A DNA stretch of 64,000 nt from Schizochytrium sp. CCTCC M209059 (GCA_000818945.1 KN805460.1:35163-99162); one strand, 5' to 3'; shown: positions 39,196 through 50,600, numbered from the stretch's first letter. Made by a program: numbers and translations. Notes: generated by a model not told the origin, from the letters alone.

Positions 39196-39982
39196 TTATG
39201 CTTTCCTGTTCCACTCATTGTAGTCCTATTCATCTCATTTTACGATTCTACCTGCTATTTTGATCCTCAAAAATCGTTCATGTGACCATGCAAGAGTCTC
39301 TCTTGCTCATGAGAATTAAATTGTCCTTGTATAACACGATTTCCGACGCACTCAAGCACCCGCCTTGCATGATTCTCCATTATGGTTGCCTTCCAGCTCA
39401 ATATTTTTTGACAGCACAAAGCAAAGCAAAGCAAAGCAACGAAAAGCAAAGCAAAGAAAAGCAACAAACAGCAAAGCAACGAAAAGCAAAGAAAAGCAAA
39501 GCAAAGAAAAGCAAAGCAAAGAAAAGCAAAGCAAAGAAAAGCAAAGCAAAGCAAAGCAAAGCAAAGCAAAGCAAAGCAAAGCAAAGCAAAGCAAAGCAAA
39601 GCAAAGCAAAGCAAAGCAAAGCAAAGCAAAGCAAAGCGAAGAAAAGCAAAGCAAAGAAAAGCAAAGCAAAGCAAAGCAAAGCAAAGCAAAGCAAAGCGAA
39701 GAAAAGCAAAGCAAAGAAAAGCAAAGCAAAGCAAAGCAAAGCAAAGCAAAGAAAAGCAAAGCAAAGAAAAGCAAAGCAAAGCAAAGCAAAGCAAAGCAAA
39801 GAAAAGCAAAGCAAAGAAAAGCAAAGCAAAGAAAATCAAAGCAAATCAAAGCAAGAAACAATAACAAGCGATGCTGCATGCAGCTGCAGCGTGCCGCGTG
39901 CAAATCAAACAATCTAACTTTCAGTCCTGCCATGCCAAACATTTTGGAGAACAGCCTTATTCCTTTTCTAGCGGAAAACTTT
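39196..39982. other. Intergenic holding a GCAAA pentamer satellite
   Basis: The plus-strand Nse4 gene and minus-strand AAA gene converge here. The centre (39,416-39,858) is a pentamer satellite. The flanks are ordinary AT-richer sequence. ORFs spanning the satellite are an effect of its composition and are not genes. Confidence 0.8.
39416..39858. repeat. GCAAA/GAAAA pentamer satellite with higher-order pattern
   Basis: About 88 units of AAAGC (GCAAA) are present, with GAAAA variant units placed at recurring intervals (for example 'gaaaagcaaagcaaa' blocks), giving a higher-order pattern. It lies between convergent gene ends and lacks stops in several frames. Confidence 0.97.
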
Positions 39983-41785
39983 CTAGAATCCCCCGGGGGG
40001 CTTCCCAAGCACCAAGGGAAACGGGGCATCGCGACGAATCTGCTGTTGCCGGACCTTGAGAGCTTCGACGTAAACTTGCATGGGCGGCGCAGCGATTTCT
40101 AGCTCGCCGCCCATTGCTGAATCCTTGCGTTGACGTAAACATTGCGAGACCCAGCGCCGCTCTGCATGCTTGCAAACATCTTTGATGTCACGTCCTGAAA
40201 AATCAACCGCTTCCGCGGCAAGCTTGTCAAGGTCTGCGGCGTCTAATTGGCGTGCATAGCGCCCAAAGATCTCTCTACGAGCACCTTCGCCGGGCAATGG
40301 AAACGCGATTGACATGTCGAAACGACTCACAAGCGCGGCATCCAAGTCCTGCTTGCGATTTGTCGCGGCAATCAGAATGCTCGAGGTGCGCTCCTGAAAA
40401 CCTTCGAGCGTGCGCAAAAGCACTGACAAGAGCCGCCGTGTTGCCTCGTGCATGCCTCCGCCCGACCCCCCCTCACGAGACGTGGCGAGCGAATCAATCT
40501 CGTCGAGAAATACAATTGCATTCCCTAGCTCGTCGCAAAGCTTGAGCATCTCCGAGAGTCGCGACTCGCTTTCACCATAATACTTGGACATGACGGACTC
40601 AATGGGAATATAAATCATTGGTACCTTGGCCTGAGACGCAACGATGCGGGCCGTCGTGGTTTTTCCCGTGCCTGGCGGGCCTTCAAAGAGAATCGCGCGC
40701 GGACGATTGCTCTCAAATCGCGCTCGAGTCTTTCGTGTAACCGTGTCGTACTCTTCCGGATGTTTTAGCCCCAAAAGAACACTATCTTCCACATCACGGC
40801 GCACCTCGTCATAGCCAGCAAGGCAGCTCCAGTCCAGCGCCGCGCCTCCTTCGCCTTGGCCCGACTCGGTTTCACGGTACACCACAGCGCCCAGGGCCTC
40901 GAGTCGATCGAGGGCAGACGACCTCCCATGGCTCGATGAACCACCTCTAGCACGCCCCGAGCTCGATGGCTGCGACGCAGAAGCAAAGGGGTGCGAAAAG
41001 GGGTCGCGCTCAGCATCTGAATCAAAGCCCCAGCTTGCATCTGGGCTATGCAAAAAACCGCCCCATGCACGACGCGGTCGAGGCGTCAGCGCAGCGGCAC
41101 GATCACTCGTAAAGGCCCCGACTGCATACGCAGCAACAAAGGCATCGAGCTCCCCGTCGGACAAGTGAGTATCCTTGAAAAAGGTCAGGCGGCACGCCCC
41201 ATTCTCCAAGACAACGGTCGACAAGCTAGCGTTACCGCCCTCCAGCACCATACTTATCTCTTGGTCGTCCTCGTCGCTGCTCACCTCTGGGCTTGCGGCC
41301 ACGTAAAGACGAGGTCCATCGGCACTACGACCAGCCTGAATCGACCTTGCAAAAGCATTGAGCGTCGCGCCCAAGTCTGCGGGACTCACAATGGTAAAGG
41401 ATAGTCGCCAGACACCATCTCTGTCCACGCCGACCTGAACCGACGGCGAACTGTGTCGCGCTTCGCGGACCGGCGCCAGTCTCTCCAAAAGCCTCTTCTT
41501 GAGTGCTTCCTTTGTATCTTTGCCTCCCTCTCCGCCCTCGTCATGTGTATTGGGAGCCCCAAAACTCTCCGCGGGGGCACAACTCGCCGAGGCGGCAATA
41601 GCTGCAACTCCGAGAGCAGCTGCAGCGAGCCCGAGGGTTCCGGCTGGGCTTCTTTGGCCATCGCTGTGACCCTGCCATGACGCTCTGTCTACAACAAGCT
41701 GCGTTGCAGGAAGTCGACGCGAGGTCGAGCTCAACGAGCGCCGTGCGCTTGCAAATGTCAAGGTCCCCGCGCGTCTCATCATCAT
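39983..41785 (-). CDS. AAA ATPase, probably mitochondrial
   Basis: ATG 41785 gives 600 residues. The N-terminus is Arg/Ser/Ala-rich without acidic residues ('MMMRRAGTLTFASARRSLSSTSRR'), a good mitochondrial presequence, followed by a hydrophobic segment (about 50-70). Residues 100-330 form an unrecognised domain. The AAA module begins at about 330: Walker A 'FEGPPGTGKTTTARIVA' (about 367-375), Walker B 'AIVFLDEIDSLA' (about 427), the second-region 'ILIAATNRKQDLDAALVSRFD' and sensor 2 region 'GRDIKDVCKHAERRW'. The C-terminus is short. The single-AAA, matrix-targeted architecture recalls organelle-specific plant/protist AAA proteins. Substrate and partner are unknown. All nucleotide-binding residues are intact. 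Confidence 0.88.
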   Translation of the reverse strand: MMMRRAGTLTFASARRSLSSTSRRLPATQLVVDRASWQGHSDGQRSPAGTLGLAAAALGVAAIAASASCAPAESFGAPNTHDEGGEGGKDTKEALKKRLLERLAPVREARHSSPSVQVGVDRDGVWRLSFTIVSPADLGATLNAFARSIQAGRSADGPRLYVAASPEVSSDEDDQEISMVLEGGNASLSTVVLENGACRLTFFKDTHLSDGELDAFVAAYAVGAFTSDRAAALTPRPRRAWGGFLHSPDASWGFDSDAERDPFSHPFASASQPSSSGRARGGSSSHGRSSALDRLEALGAVVYRETESGQGEGGAALDWSCLAGYDEVRRDVEDSVLLGLKHPEEYDTVTRKTRARFESNRPRAILFEGPPGTGKTTTARIVASQAKVPMIYIPIESVMSKYYGESESRLSEMLKLCDELGNAIVFLDEIDSLATSREGGSGGGMHEATRRLLSVLLRTLEGFQERTSSILIAATNRKQDLDAALVSRFDMSIAFPLPGEGARREIFGRYARQLDAADLDKLAAEAVDFSGRDIKDVCKHAERRWVSQCLRQRKDSAMGGELEIAAPPMQVYVEALKVRQQQIRRDAPFPLVLGKPPGGF

Positions 41786-42246
41786 CGTTGACCTTCGGTA
41801 TGCTGCTGGCGAGTGTTTTCCGGATTGCTCTTGCTTGGCGGTCCATGCGGAGAAAAAGAAGCACCTCCGAAATACGGTTTTACGGCGTTACCTCATAACC
41901 GATTCAGTCCGTTGGAGGCAGTAGAGCCCATCCAACTTAAAGTTGTTGACCTTGAACTTGAACTTTAAGATCAAACTCAAGGCCACGTCTAACTTCTTTC
42001 TTCGCGATGCGTCTTGAAGCTTGAACTTTTCAAGACGTCTTGGTCGACCTAAATTGCCTTAGTTAGCTGGCTGGGCTGTCCGGCTGCACGACCAGCTGCC
42101 CTGCTGGACGGCTTCTTGGTGTAGATCACTCGTGGTGGTCGACTCGACGCGACAATCCCGTCTCCGAACCCAACGATATACTTCAGGGTCGAGCGCGATC
42201 GTATGGGCCTTTACGCGCAGGATAGCGGCACCATAGGTCTGTCCCG
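41786..42246. other. Divergent promoter region
   Basis: It contains short repeated AGTT/GAACTT stretches (41,940-41,990) and a GGCTGG-rich block (about 42,065-42,110). No gene is supported. Confidence 0.6.
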
Positions 42247-43308
42247 ATGAGGATTATCGATATGAGCTATTTCTTCACAGAAAGCGTGATCTTCGTGCTT
42301 TTCGTGATGACACACGTGACGAGTACCGCCAGCATGGAGTTCGGTGCCGAGGCTCTGGATGCCTTAGTCCCTCTCGACGCGACCGCATCGCTTGCGTCAG
42401 AAATGGCATGCCAGATATTCAACAACAATGGGGCCAGCGAAGAAAGAAGAAAAGGTCTTCAGTGCTGGCATCGTACTTCTCATGGATGGCAACCGGTGAC
42501 TCTGGAAATGGAAGATGCAGATACACGGTTTGTGCAAGTTTCTTGCGCAGGAAAACAATGTTGTGCGCTTGCTGACAATGGACTTGCTCGTTGTTGGGAC
42601 TCTTTTGGCGATGAGCGGATGCGGTTGGGTGATCATGCGCTTGTACAAATATCTCTAGGTCACGAGCAAGTCTGCGGAGTCAAAGCGTCTGATTCGAGAG
42701 TTCGATGTTGGATGCTAGCCCGACCTACAGTCCCAGAGGACCGCACTGTCGAGAACGATCGGACGCGTTTCGGACAGGTCAGCTGCGGAAAGGAAGAATG
42801 CTGTGCGATCGAGGCCTCTGCGCGCGGTCAAATACATTGTTGGGCAGCACACGGTAGTCCTCTACGCAGTCCACCATCGGGTTCAGCATTTTCTCAAGTT
42901 TTCCTGGCCAAAGGAGGGAGATTTGGAGTCGCAATTGAAAGAGACACGCGATTTCTACGAGCTTGGGGCGAGGACAGCTACGGCCAGGTTAGCTCTGCAC
43001 CACGGAATCTCGCTGTGAGAGATGTATCTTGTGGGTCCCATTTTTGTTGTGCTATCCCGATGGAGCAAACGAAGCAAGGTCTCCGATGCTGGGGGCGACA
43101 GACATCCTTGCAGGCTAGCGCTTCCTTGGCCAAGCTTCAAAATTTTCTCCATCGGTTCCTCGCTGCAAGTGAGCAAGAAGTTTGCATCGGAGATGCCTCT
43201 GGACTCTTACAAGGCTGTTTGCCTTGGCGATACAGCTTTCCAGGATCTCTTTCGCTTTCACAGGCTGAAACATCTGGGATTGACCAGACACGACAAGACT
43301 CGCTCTGA
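42247..43308 (+). CDS. Secreted RCC1-like beta-propeller protein
   Basis: ATG 42247 gives 353 residues. The N-terminus is a signal peptide (about 8-26, hydrophobic 'SVIFVLFVMTHV'), cut near 'TSTA'. Repeating blades carry a recurrent pattern: 'FVQVSCAGKQCCALADNGLARCW', 'LVQISLGHEQVCGVKASDSRVRCW' and 'FGQVSCGKEECCAIE...IHCW'. Later come 'RDVSCGSHFCCAI...LRCWG' and less regular ones. This follows the RCC1/BLIP-II-type repeat (hxxVsxGxxhxCal...VxCWG), and the paired Cys within and between blades fits a secreted, disulfide-linked propeller. It is too small for a full RCC1 gene and lacks a Ran-binding acid loop. Function is unknown; secreted RCC1-like proteins are common in protists. Confidence 0.82.
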   Translation: MRIIDMSYFFTESVIFVLFVMTHVTSTASMEFGAEALDALVPLDATASLASEMACQIFNNNGASEERRKGLQCWHRTSHGWQPVTLEMEDADTRFVQVSCAGKQCCALADNGLARCWDSFGDERMRLGDHALVQISLGHEQVCGVKASDSRVRCWMLARPTVPEDRTVENDRTRFGQVSCGKEECCAIEASARGQIHCWAAHGSPLRSPPSGSAFSQVFLAKGGRFGVAIERDTRFLRAWGEDSYGQVSSAPRNLAVRDVSCGSHFCCAIPMEQTKQGLRCWGRQTSLQASASLAKLQNFLHRFLAASEQEVCIGDASGLLQGCLPWRYSFPGSLSLSQAETSGIDQTRQDSL

Positions 43309-44026
43309 AGCCTGCCTATTTTGTTTTGTATTGGGAATAAATATGTAAAAAGAAAAATTTGCCTAGCCCTAGCATCAGTTCATGACAAAAAGTGAGCATG
43401 AAAGATACATCGGTGACGTCTTTGGCTTCTTGCCTGGCTCTTTGTCTTGACGTCGCCACTTTTCAGGGTCTCTTTTGTCTGTTTTCCTTTTTGAGGATGG
43501 AACATGTGGGCTTGTCAAGTCCTGATCGATAACACTTCCAATTCGTTCGTTCTACTCTAATTTTCTCTGCCCACAATTTGGTGTCCACCACCACCACCAC
43601 CACCATCATCGTCTCTGTAGTACCGGCCGACATCATGTGATCAGTCCTGCCTCGGGATTGATCTTTTGCGTGAAAGGACCTTAAACAAAATAAGTGCTTT
43701 TGACCGTTACAAAGAGTTGAATGATGTGCTTTTAACTTTTTGTGCATTAACGCTGCGTTACTCCGAGGGCCTCTAAGTCATCATTATCACCACGGGTACG
43801 GAGAACACACAATCATTAGATGTGTTGCTGGTGTATCGTGGTTGTCTGGGACACTTGATTGATCAATCGGTCGATCGGTCGGTCGGTCGGTCGCCTATTG
43901 GAGTGGCAGGGCTTGCGACATTCGTGCGAAAAGAGACAATACCAAAGCCTGAGCGCGCACTGGTGCGTGCGAACGAAGAACTGATTGTCACCGCGAAGCG
44001 CATGAGGCTCGCTCGGAACACGGAGT
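43309..44026. other. Intergenic with CCA and GGTC runs
   Basis: A short (ACC)n run at 43,588-43,606 and a GATC/GGTC run at 43,866-43,895 are present. Otherwise there is AT-rich 3' flank and a promoter region for the CD36-like gene. Confidence 0.6.
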
Positions 44027-47000
44027 ATGAAGGGCAGGCCGCCCGAGCAGGCGGATATTGCTGATGCAGTGAGCACTGACCATGGCGAGATTCGAGCAAG
44101 AGAGCTTGGCGTACCGCCCAACGGCGACAAAGGCTCTCTGCCAACCTTCAAGGGAAGAAGCGCTACCTCGGAAGAGGTTAGCGAGGAACTTCGCAAGCAG
44201 TATGCACTCGATGAGCGCAAACGCCGCGAGGAAGGGGTCCAGCAAGGCTTTGAAGAGCTCAAACATAGGTCGCGAGCTCGAAAGTACCTCGCACAGGTTA
44301 TGCAGCGCAAACTCGAAACCCATGTCGACAACTTGCTTTGGGATGAAACACATGATCTCGACATCAACAATGAGCACATTCTGCGTCTGGAGCGCGAGTA
44401 CAAGGAATCGGGGAAATCCTTGCTTCGCGAGGCAGAACGGGTTGTCTTTGCACTGGAACACGAGCGCATTAAAGAGGCCAAGCGCGAGGCCACACGCCTT
44501 TTGGAGCGTAACGTACCCGTTCGCTTGAGAACGAGGCTCTTGGCTGGCACAATCTTCCTCCTTAGCGTGGTCTTTCTCGTCTCCATTTCAGCGCTCAGTC
44601 GAATCACCGGAAACCCACTACGCGCGCGTATCGATGCCTGGCTGCGCCTTGATGAGACGGACAGCTTTGCTGCATGGCTGGCCTGCGACGATCCCTTTGG
44701 CATATTCATGGATTTTACAGAGGGGTCTTCCGCTACATCGCTTTGTAAGTCGGATGATAGCGTGGAAAATATTTACTTGTACAACCTCACAAATGCGGAG
44801 CAGGTCAGGTTATCGGGGGCTGCGCCTATTGTCCGCGAAGTCGGTCCTTTTCCTTTTGTCCGGCGCGTTCGCAAGCTTCGCGTTGCCAACACATCGACCT
44901 CTGTCACGGTGAACCGTGTTCCATACTTTGAGTACCTCGGTGAAGACGGTTCCCTCGATGTTGAACTTACGCTTCCGAACGTCGGATACTTCACGCTGGT
45001 CGCCTTCTTGGAGAAGGGCGTCGGCTTGACTGATTCTGATGCATTGCTCTTTCCGTGGCTTGCGGCCCAGCGCATTCAGGCGAAAATTAGCGAGTTCCCG
45101 GATACCACGGCGGAAACCTGGATGACTGAGGCAAATGCAACCGACTGTTGGACGTTCGGATGCTTCTTATATCAAAATAAATTCACCGCACTTGTTGCCG
45201 CGGAGCCAAACGCAACAAAGCGCGCAAACCGCATTGCGCAGAACCTCGAGGGCCTGCCAGTGTTTGGTGACATCGCTTTCTCGTCAACTCAAGAACAGAT
45301 ACTGTGGTCACTTCTTCAGAACGGCACAACATTCGCTGCGGTAACTGCGCAAGGCGACCCTGCATGCGCATTCGACCTCGAGTCCTTTTGCGAGACCGTG
45401 GGGGCCACGGTCTCGAACGCCAAACTTATTGTCGACGACTTTCTGTCGCTGTGGACAACTTCCGGGTCCCTTGCCATTCTCTCAAGCCTTGACCGCGTAC
45501 GCCTTGCATCCGGCATCGAAAGCGGCTTCCTCGATGCATTTTATGAAGGCCTCTCACTGCGGACCTCTGTTTGTCGGACCGAGACTGCAAATCTTGGCAC
45601 TTTCACATGTACGCAGCTCAATGATATTGCCCAGTATCTGTACTGGCTCTTTTCAGCAGAATGGGAGTCCCTTGCCTCGCGTCGGAAGTCGAGCAAGGGG
45701 CCATTCGTCACGCGAACGGCGCGAGAGTTTCTCATAACAGGATATGCAGATACGAGTTTGGCGCTTCGCAGTGGAGTCATGAGGACCATGCCGGATGTCC
45801 TTAACCAGCCAGACTCCCGAAGCGACTTCCCTGCCGGCTTGTTCCGGGGCGACTATCCTGCGGATGTGCTATCGGACAGCGACCTGGCGTGGCTGTCCCA
45901 CGCCTGGGTTCCTGGCATTGTGCAAGGCGTGCCGAATGAAACCTTGACCGCATTCCTTACTGCTGCCGTCGACAGTAGCGATCAAGCTCGCGTCATTCCA
46001 GGTTCCTATATCCTCGCTCCTGACACGTACACGGACGCCGAGGCGCTTTCACTTCAGAGCAGGATGTATCTTGTCGGTACCTCGACGCCAGAGTACCTTC
46101 AGGCTGCTCGATCCATGCAAGCGATCGATGGGCAGATCACCACGCGACTCTTTGGTGAAACAACAAGCGTGCAAGGACGCGATCAATGGCTTCAATTCGC
46201 GCCAACGCTCGATATGCTCTGGACAGATACTCGTCTTGACGTCGATGGCTTCCCATATGCCGAAAACGCCCTCTTGAGCGCCTGGCAAGACGAAATTCAA
46301 GTCTGGATTGATGACGTCTGGCGACCTGCTACATTTCAACAGCGCGCCGTCCTATCCTCGTTCAATGGGACTTCTATCGATGCGCTACGTTTTGCCTTAA
46401 AATACGACCGCCTCAAGCGGTTTGAGCTTGATCGCACCTCGGACTTGACAACCACGTGCATGGTCAATGTCGGGCCGAAACGTGAATATTTGCCATTATG
46501 GATCGGGTATCCCAGCTACCTCACATGCAACAGCACAAACGGCGTCGCCACACCGAGCACTCGTGATGAGGAAGAAGATACCTCGCAGGACGACATCACC
46601 TATGATGACCTCGTTTCGCAAGATGATCAAAGCGTTGACGATTACGACATTGACTACGACGTATTTCCGCAAGCGGAAGTGCCCCTTCCCTTGGACGAAC
46701 GCGCCGAGGTGCTGGGCATTTCATCGCGTCTGGCATCGAATGAGTCGATGAATACAATCGTTCTCGAGCCCATCTCGGGAGCGACTCTTGGCTACTCGAT
46801 CGATCTAGGAATGTACATTCAGCTTCAGGCCATGGTCAGCATGCTGCCGCTCGCGCCGTCAGTGAAACTTCCATATTATGCCTCTACACGCGAGCGTCAC
46901 ATGCCTGCTGCGCAAAGAGAAGCGTTGGCTACGGCAGTGACGCGAAGCGCGCGTCAAATGCGTGCGGTATCATGGATTGGCGCTATCACTGCGGTTTCTT

Positions 47001-47488
47001 GTCTTGTTCTGTCGCTTCTAATTCTGTTCCGGAATCGGGGCACACCTGAACTCAAGGTCGCGCAGGTTCGTCCCGTGGAAAGCCTCGAAACAGAGGCGGA
47101 CGAAAAGCGCAAGGAGCTGCAGCGCCAAGAGCGCGAGCGACTCAAGGATCTCAAGCGAAAGCACCAGCAAGCGCGCGAGCGGTACGAAAAAGCGCACCAG
47201 AAACTTACGTCGCAATATGCTCGCAACTTTGACACACTCTTTCGTGTCGACACAACGCCACAGCACGACGGAAAATCTCGACTTATCAAGCGACAAAAGG
47301 ATGCTGCCAGGGTTGAGGCGACGTACGGAATTGCGCGCGATGGTGATGTTTTCATGTTCACGAATGCGGAAATGAAAACCTTGGCTGAGCAGTACGGCAA
47401 CCCATTAGAACATCTCGTTCGACCTGAGGACATTCCGCAGTCGACATTTGACAGCCGTAAATTCTCCTCTGTTTCCGAATTAAGCTAA
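44027..47488 (+). CDS. Very large CD36/LIMP-2-family membrane protein
   Basis: ATG 44027 gives 1153 residues. A 165-residue charged cytosolic N-terminus with coiled coil precedes TM1 (about 170-192). CD36-family motifs follow: 'NIYLYNLTNAEQVRLSGAAPIVREVGPFPFVRR' and 'VNRVPYFEYLGEDGSL...VELTLPNVGYFTLV', then a very long ectodomain with several Cys. TM2 is at about 980-1002, followed by a second cytosolic coiled coil (about 1020-1065, 'EKRKELQRQERERLKDLKRKHQQARERYEK'). CD36 proteins are two-TM hairpin receptors/tunnels for lipids and membrane sorting, usually about 480 residues; here the ectodomain is roughly doubled. Both coiled-coil tails face the cytosol. Length, insert and tails are unusual; the family assignment rests on the N-terminal ectodomain. 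Confidence 0.85.
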   Translation: MKGRPPEQADIADAVSTDHGEIRARELGVPPNGDKGSLPTFKGRSATSEEVSEELRKQYALDERKRREEGVQQGFEELKHRSRARKYLAQVMQRKLETHVDNLLWDETHDLDINNEHILRLEREYKESGKSLLREAERVVFALEHERIKEAKREATRLLERNVPVRLRTRLLAGTIFLLSVVFLVSISALSRITGNPLRARIDAWLRLDETDSFAAWLACDDPFGIFMDFTEGSSATSLCKSDDSVENIYLYNLTNAEQVRLSGAAPIVREVGPFPFVRRVRKLRVANTSTSVTVNRVPYFEYLGEDGSLDVELTLPNVGYFTLVAFLEKGVGLTDSDALLFPWLAAQRIQAKISEFPDTTAETWMTEANATDCWTFGCFLYQNKFTALVAAEPNATKRANRIAQNLEGLPVFGDIAFSSTQEQILWSLLQNGTTFAAVTAQGDPACAFDLESFCETVGATVSNAKLIVDDFLSLWTTSGSLAILSSLDRVRLASGIESGFLDAFYEGLSLRTSVCRTETANLGTFTCTQLNDIAQYLYWLFSAEWESLASRRKSSKGPFVTRTAREFLITGYADTSLALRSGVMRTMPDVLNQPDSRSDFPAGLFRGDYPADVLSDSDLAWLSHAWVPGIVQGVPNETLTAFLTAAVDSSDQARVIPGSYILAPDTYTDAEALSLQSRMYLVGTSTPEYLQAARSMQAIDGQITTRLFGETTSVQGRDQWLQFAPTLDMLWTDTRLDVDGFPYAENALLSAWQDEIQVWIDDVWRPATFQQRAVLSSFNGTSIDALRFALKYDRLKRFELDRTSDLTTTCMVNVGPKREYLPLWIGYPSYLTCNSTNGVATPSTRDEEEDTSQDDITYDDLVSQDDQSVDDYDIDYDVFPQAEVPLPLDERAEVLGISSRLASNESMNTIVLEPISGATLGYSIDLGMYIQLQAMVSMLPLAPSVKLPYYASTRERHMPAAQREALATAVTRSARQMRAVSWIGAITAVSCLVLSLLILFRNRGTPELKVAQVRPVESLETEADEKRKELQRQERERLKDLKRKHQQARERYEKAHQKLTSQYARNFDTLFRVDTTPQHDGKSRLIKRQKDAARVEATYGIARDGDVFMFTNAEMKTLAEQYGNPLEHLVRPEDIPQSTFDSRKFSSVSELS

Positions 47489-47698
47489 TGCAAAGCAATG
47501 CAATCGGTTCCCAACTTTTATCCTGTTTTTTATTGTACAAGAGCCGGGGCCAGTGTATAAGTATTTGCATGGCAAAAGACTCATTCTTTTTTATTTTACT
47601 GCATGCTTTTTCGAATGATCGATATGGAGAGCTTATGCTCACTCCGCGAAAGCGCAAACAGAACTGTTAATTCTCTTTATAAATCCTAGCCCTGAGGC
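47489..47698. other. Convergent 3' flank
   Basis: Two genes end here; the stretch is AT-rich, with no gene. Confidence 0.7.
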
Positions 47699-50600
47699 CT
47701 ACTTTATGTCAAATGAGTTCGCCGACTGTGCGTACCAATGCTGGCTCTTGAACTCCCCAAAGGTAAGATCCTTCTGGTCGCGGCGAAGTCCTCTCGGAAA
47801 CGCAGGGTTCGCGTAGAGCTCGTAGTCTCGAAAGTCGTGATCGGCGAGCTTCATCCAGAGGTACAACCATTCATTGGAAACGTCGAGATAGTTCATGGAG
47901 ATGCCCACAATGTCATCATGATTTCGTACACCATGGGGACAGCCACCGGGGATGAAAATGAGCTCTCCTGGATACTGCATACCCTGATACATTGGCGCAT
48001 TTACGGCCAGCGGCATGTTCTGGAAATCTGGCCGAAAAACATCGACGTAAAAGTGAGCAGACCCAGGCTTTCCATACAATTCTAACGTGTCGAAGCGATC
48101 AAAAAACCGCCACTCCTTGGCGCCTTCAATAAGATACATCCAAAAGTTCGTGCCTCCGGAATCAATGTGCATGCGGCTCTCCGTCCCATTGGCACCCACA
48201 AATAGAGACGGCCACGAGTGTTGATAGCCGACAAAAGGCATGCGCTGAAAGTAATCACCAGCAAAGTATTTGGGAAAGCGAAAGTCCTCAAACGGTGGTG
48301 GGCCCAGAATTTCAGGACAATGACGCGGAAGCCCCCAATCGTGCAAGTACCATTCCTTGCGAGTTGCATTCTCTGTATGCGTCTTAAGAAATTCGCCGAG
48401 TGAAATGCGCTCTTTTACGTCCACGAGTCCGCCCCAATTTTGCGTAACTGCTGATTTTTCGTTGAATACAGGCCGATGCTTGCCGCATTTTTCGGCGACG
48501 TACGCCTTGGTCCACGGTTTCCGGAACAAGTCGTGGTCTGTGATGATCACAGGCTTTCTCTTCTTGGCGTACTCATTGACAAAATCCTCGACGCTCAACT
48601 CCAAAGCGCTGCGGCGCTCGATGGACAAAACTTGCTGGTCTTCAATGACTGGCAGTCGCCCCTTTTCCTTGAGAAAACGTTGCTGCATCGCGTCGTTCCG
48701 CCCCCTTAGCAAGCTCAGACGTTGGTTATAAAGAAACGAGTAGTCGTCCGCAAAAAGCTCGCGAAGTTCCTTGCTTGCGAGTGGCGTCAGTGTCTTTGCT
48801 ACGGACATGAGGCGCTTGATGTAGGCATCAGCTCGTTGTATCTTGATCCAAAGCGTCTCGCGCGCCACAGCGTCCGAGCTCAGCGTTTTCAGGTCGTCGG
48901 GGGTGTCTGGTATAGCATCCATGATCGGTTTGAGATGCGAGCGGCCCGCGAGGTACGAAAAAACTTTATCCAAACATGATCGCAGAACTTTGTTCTCATC
49001 CGCACGCTGACGAGCCGGAGGGAAGCTGCGGTACGACTCTTCCATGACGAGAAATTCTTCATAGAGCCCGCGCACGTTTAGAAACGCTTGACCCATGTCG
49101 ATATGAGACCTCACCAGTTCTGGCCTTAACTCACGAAGCTCTCTCCAGGTTTGCCGCGTGGACCTCGTATTTTGCACTGTAGCAGGAGATGGTTTCGTGT
49201 CCGAGGAAGCGGGCGGTTCTCCCGATGTCTCACTAGTTCCTGAACCCGTGGCATTTGCCGCAGCCTTACTCGGCGAGGCGCCCTTACTTGGTAAGACGTT
49301 TGCCTCATGCGCAGTTTTTGCGGTTGCAGGATCTGAATTGGCATGCTGCCCCTGGGGGATCTTTTTGGCGACCCATGCAGTCAAAGACTCAATTGAACTT
49401 GCGACTTTCGCTTCCGTCTCGACATCAAGACTGTTTTCGTGGTTGGCATCTTCTTCAAAGACGGCAAAATTACCGGCCGCAACGTTGTACAGAATGAAGC
49501 AAGGCAGTCTTTCCATCGCAACGCCAAATTGAGGAGCAAAGTTCCTCCCGTTGGCGTGCGTGTACTTGAGGCTACGTTCTGGCCCACTTGCCTCAGGTCG
49601 CCGTGCCACTTGTTCGACAAGCGATAAAGCGCGTCCTCTCGCTTCCTTTTGTTCAGGATCCAGGAGCAAGACCGCAATGTGGTCAAAGTTTCTCATCACC
49701 ATCCAGCTATTGTCCGGCGTGAGTTCCAACAAGAGTGGATCCCGATGTTTAATCAGAAAGTCGTACAGGGTATCGAGATACGAAGGTTTTGCGTCGGTCG
49801 TTCGAAGATTCAATGTAGCCCCGACATCAGCTGAACTTTGAACTCTCACACCGCACGTTTCCAGATCGCTTGCGATGCGCGAGCAGGCACTTTTGTCGGT
49901 GGCTTTGGCATAAAATATTAATCCTCGTTCCTTTGCGATTAAATCATCAAAGGCGAAGATCTCGGCTTGGCATTCGCTATTCTCATCGGTCGGAAAGCAT
50001 CCGACGGCGAGAGGAAAGCGTTCCTTGACAAGGAAAGCATCAACTTCCGCTGCCGAACCGAGCATAAAAGCGCGAGCAGCTTGCAAGCGTCGCAAGTACC
50101 CGAGAATCTCGCCGGGAAAGATCGAGCCCGTATACTCGCCAATGATAGATCCATTCTGGAAAGCTTTGGTGACGAGCGGAAAATAGTTGGACTTGCCAAA
50201 ACGAAAGCCGGTGAGGCCGTTCTCGCCTGGATTGGCTTCGTTCTCTTGCCAGGACAAGGTCATTTCTGGACTATAATGTGCCTGAAGGAAGGAGTCTACT
50301 GCGGCATTGACGACCCCGATGCTTACCTTGTCACTAAGCTCTGAATCCTCGTGGAGCTCTTTGGCGGCGGTATCGAGATCTTTACGTGTGACAAGAAAAG
50401 ATTCGGAACGTGGGTCGAAGAACGACACTAAAGAAATATGTTCGGCGGATTGGTTGATGAAACGCCCGAACGTTGCCGTGCTCACGTGCTCTGTCCACTT
50501 CATTGGAGCTGTCTCCACGAGGGGGAGCTCCATGACGACATTTGTGAGCGAGTCGTCGCGATCCACATCTTCCAGAATTCTTCGTAGTACGATATCTGTC

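Noticed and set aside
39282..40102. Long overlapping ORFs in several frames on both strands (Lys/Ser/Gln or Phe/Leu/Cys repeats)
   Set aside because: They are made by the GCAAA satellite, conflict in frame and strand, and have no non-repetitive domain.
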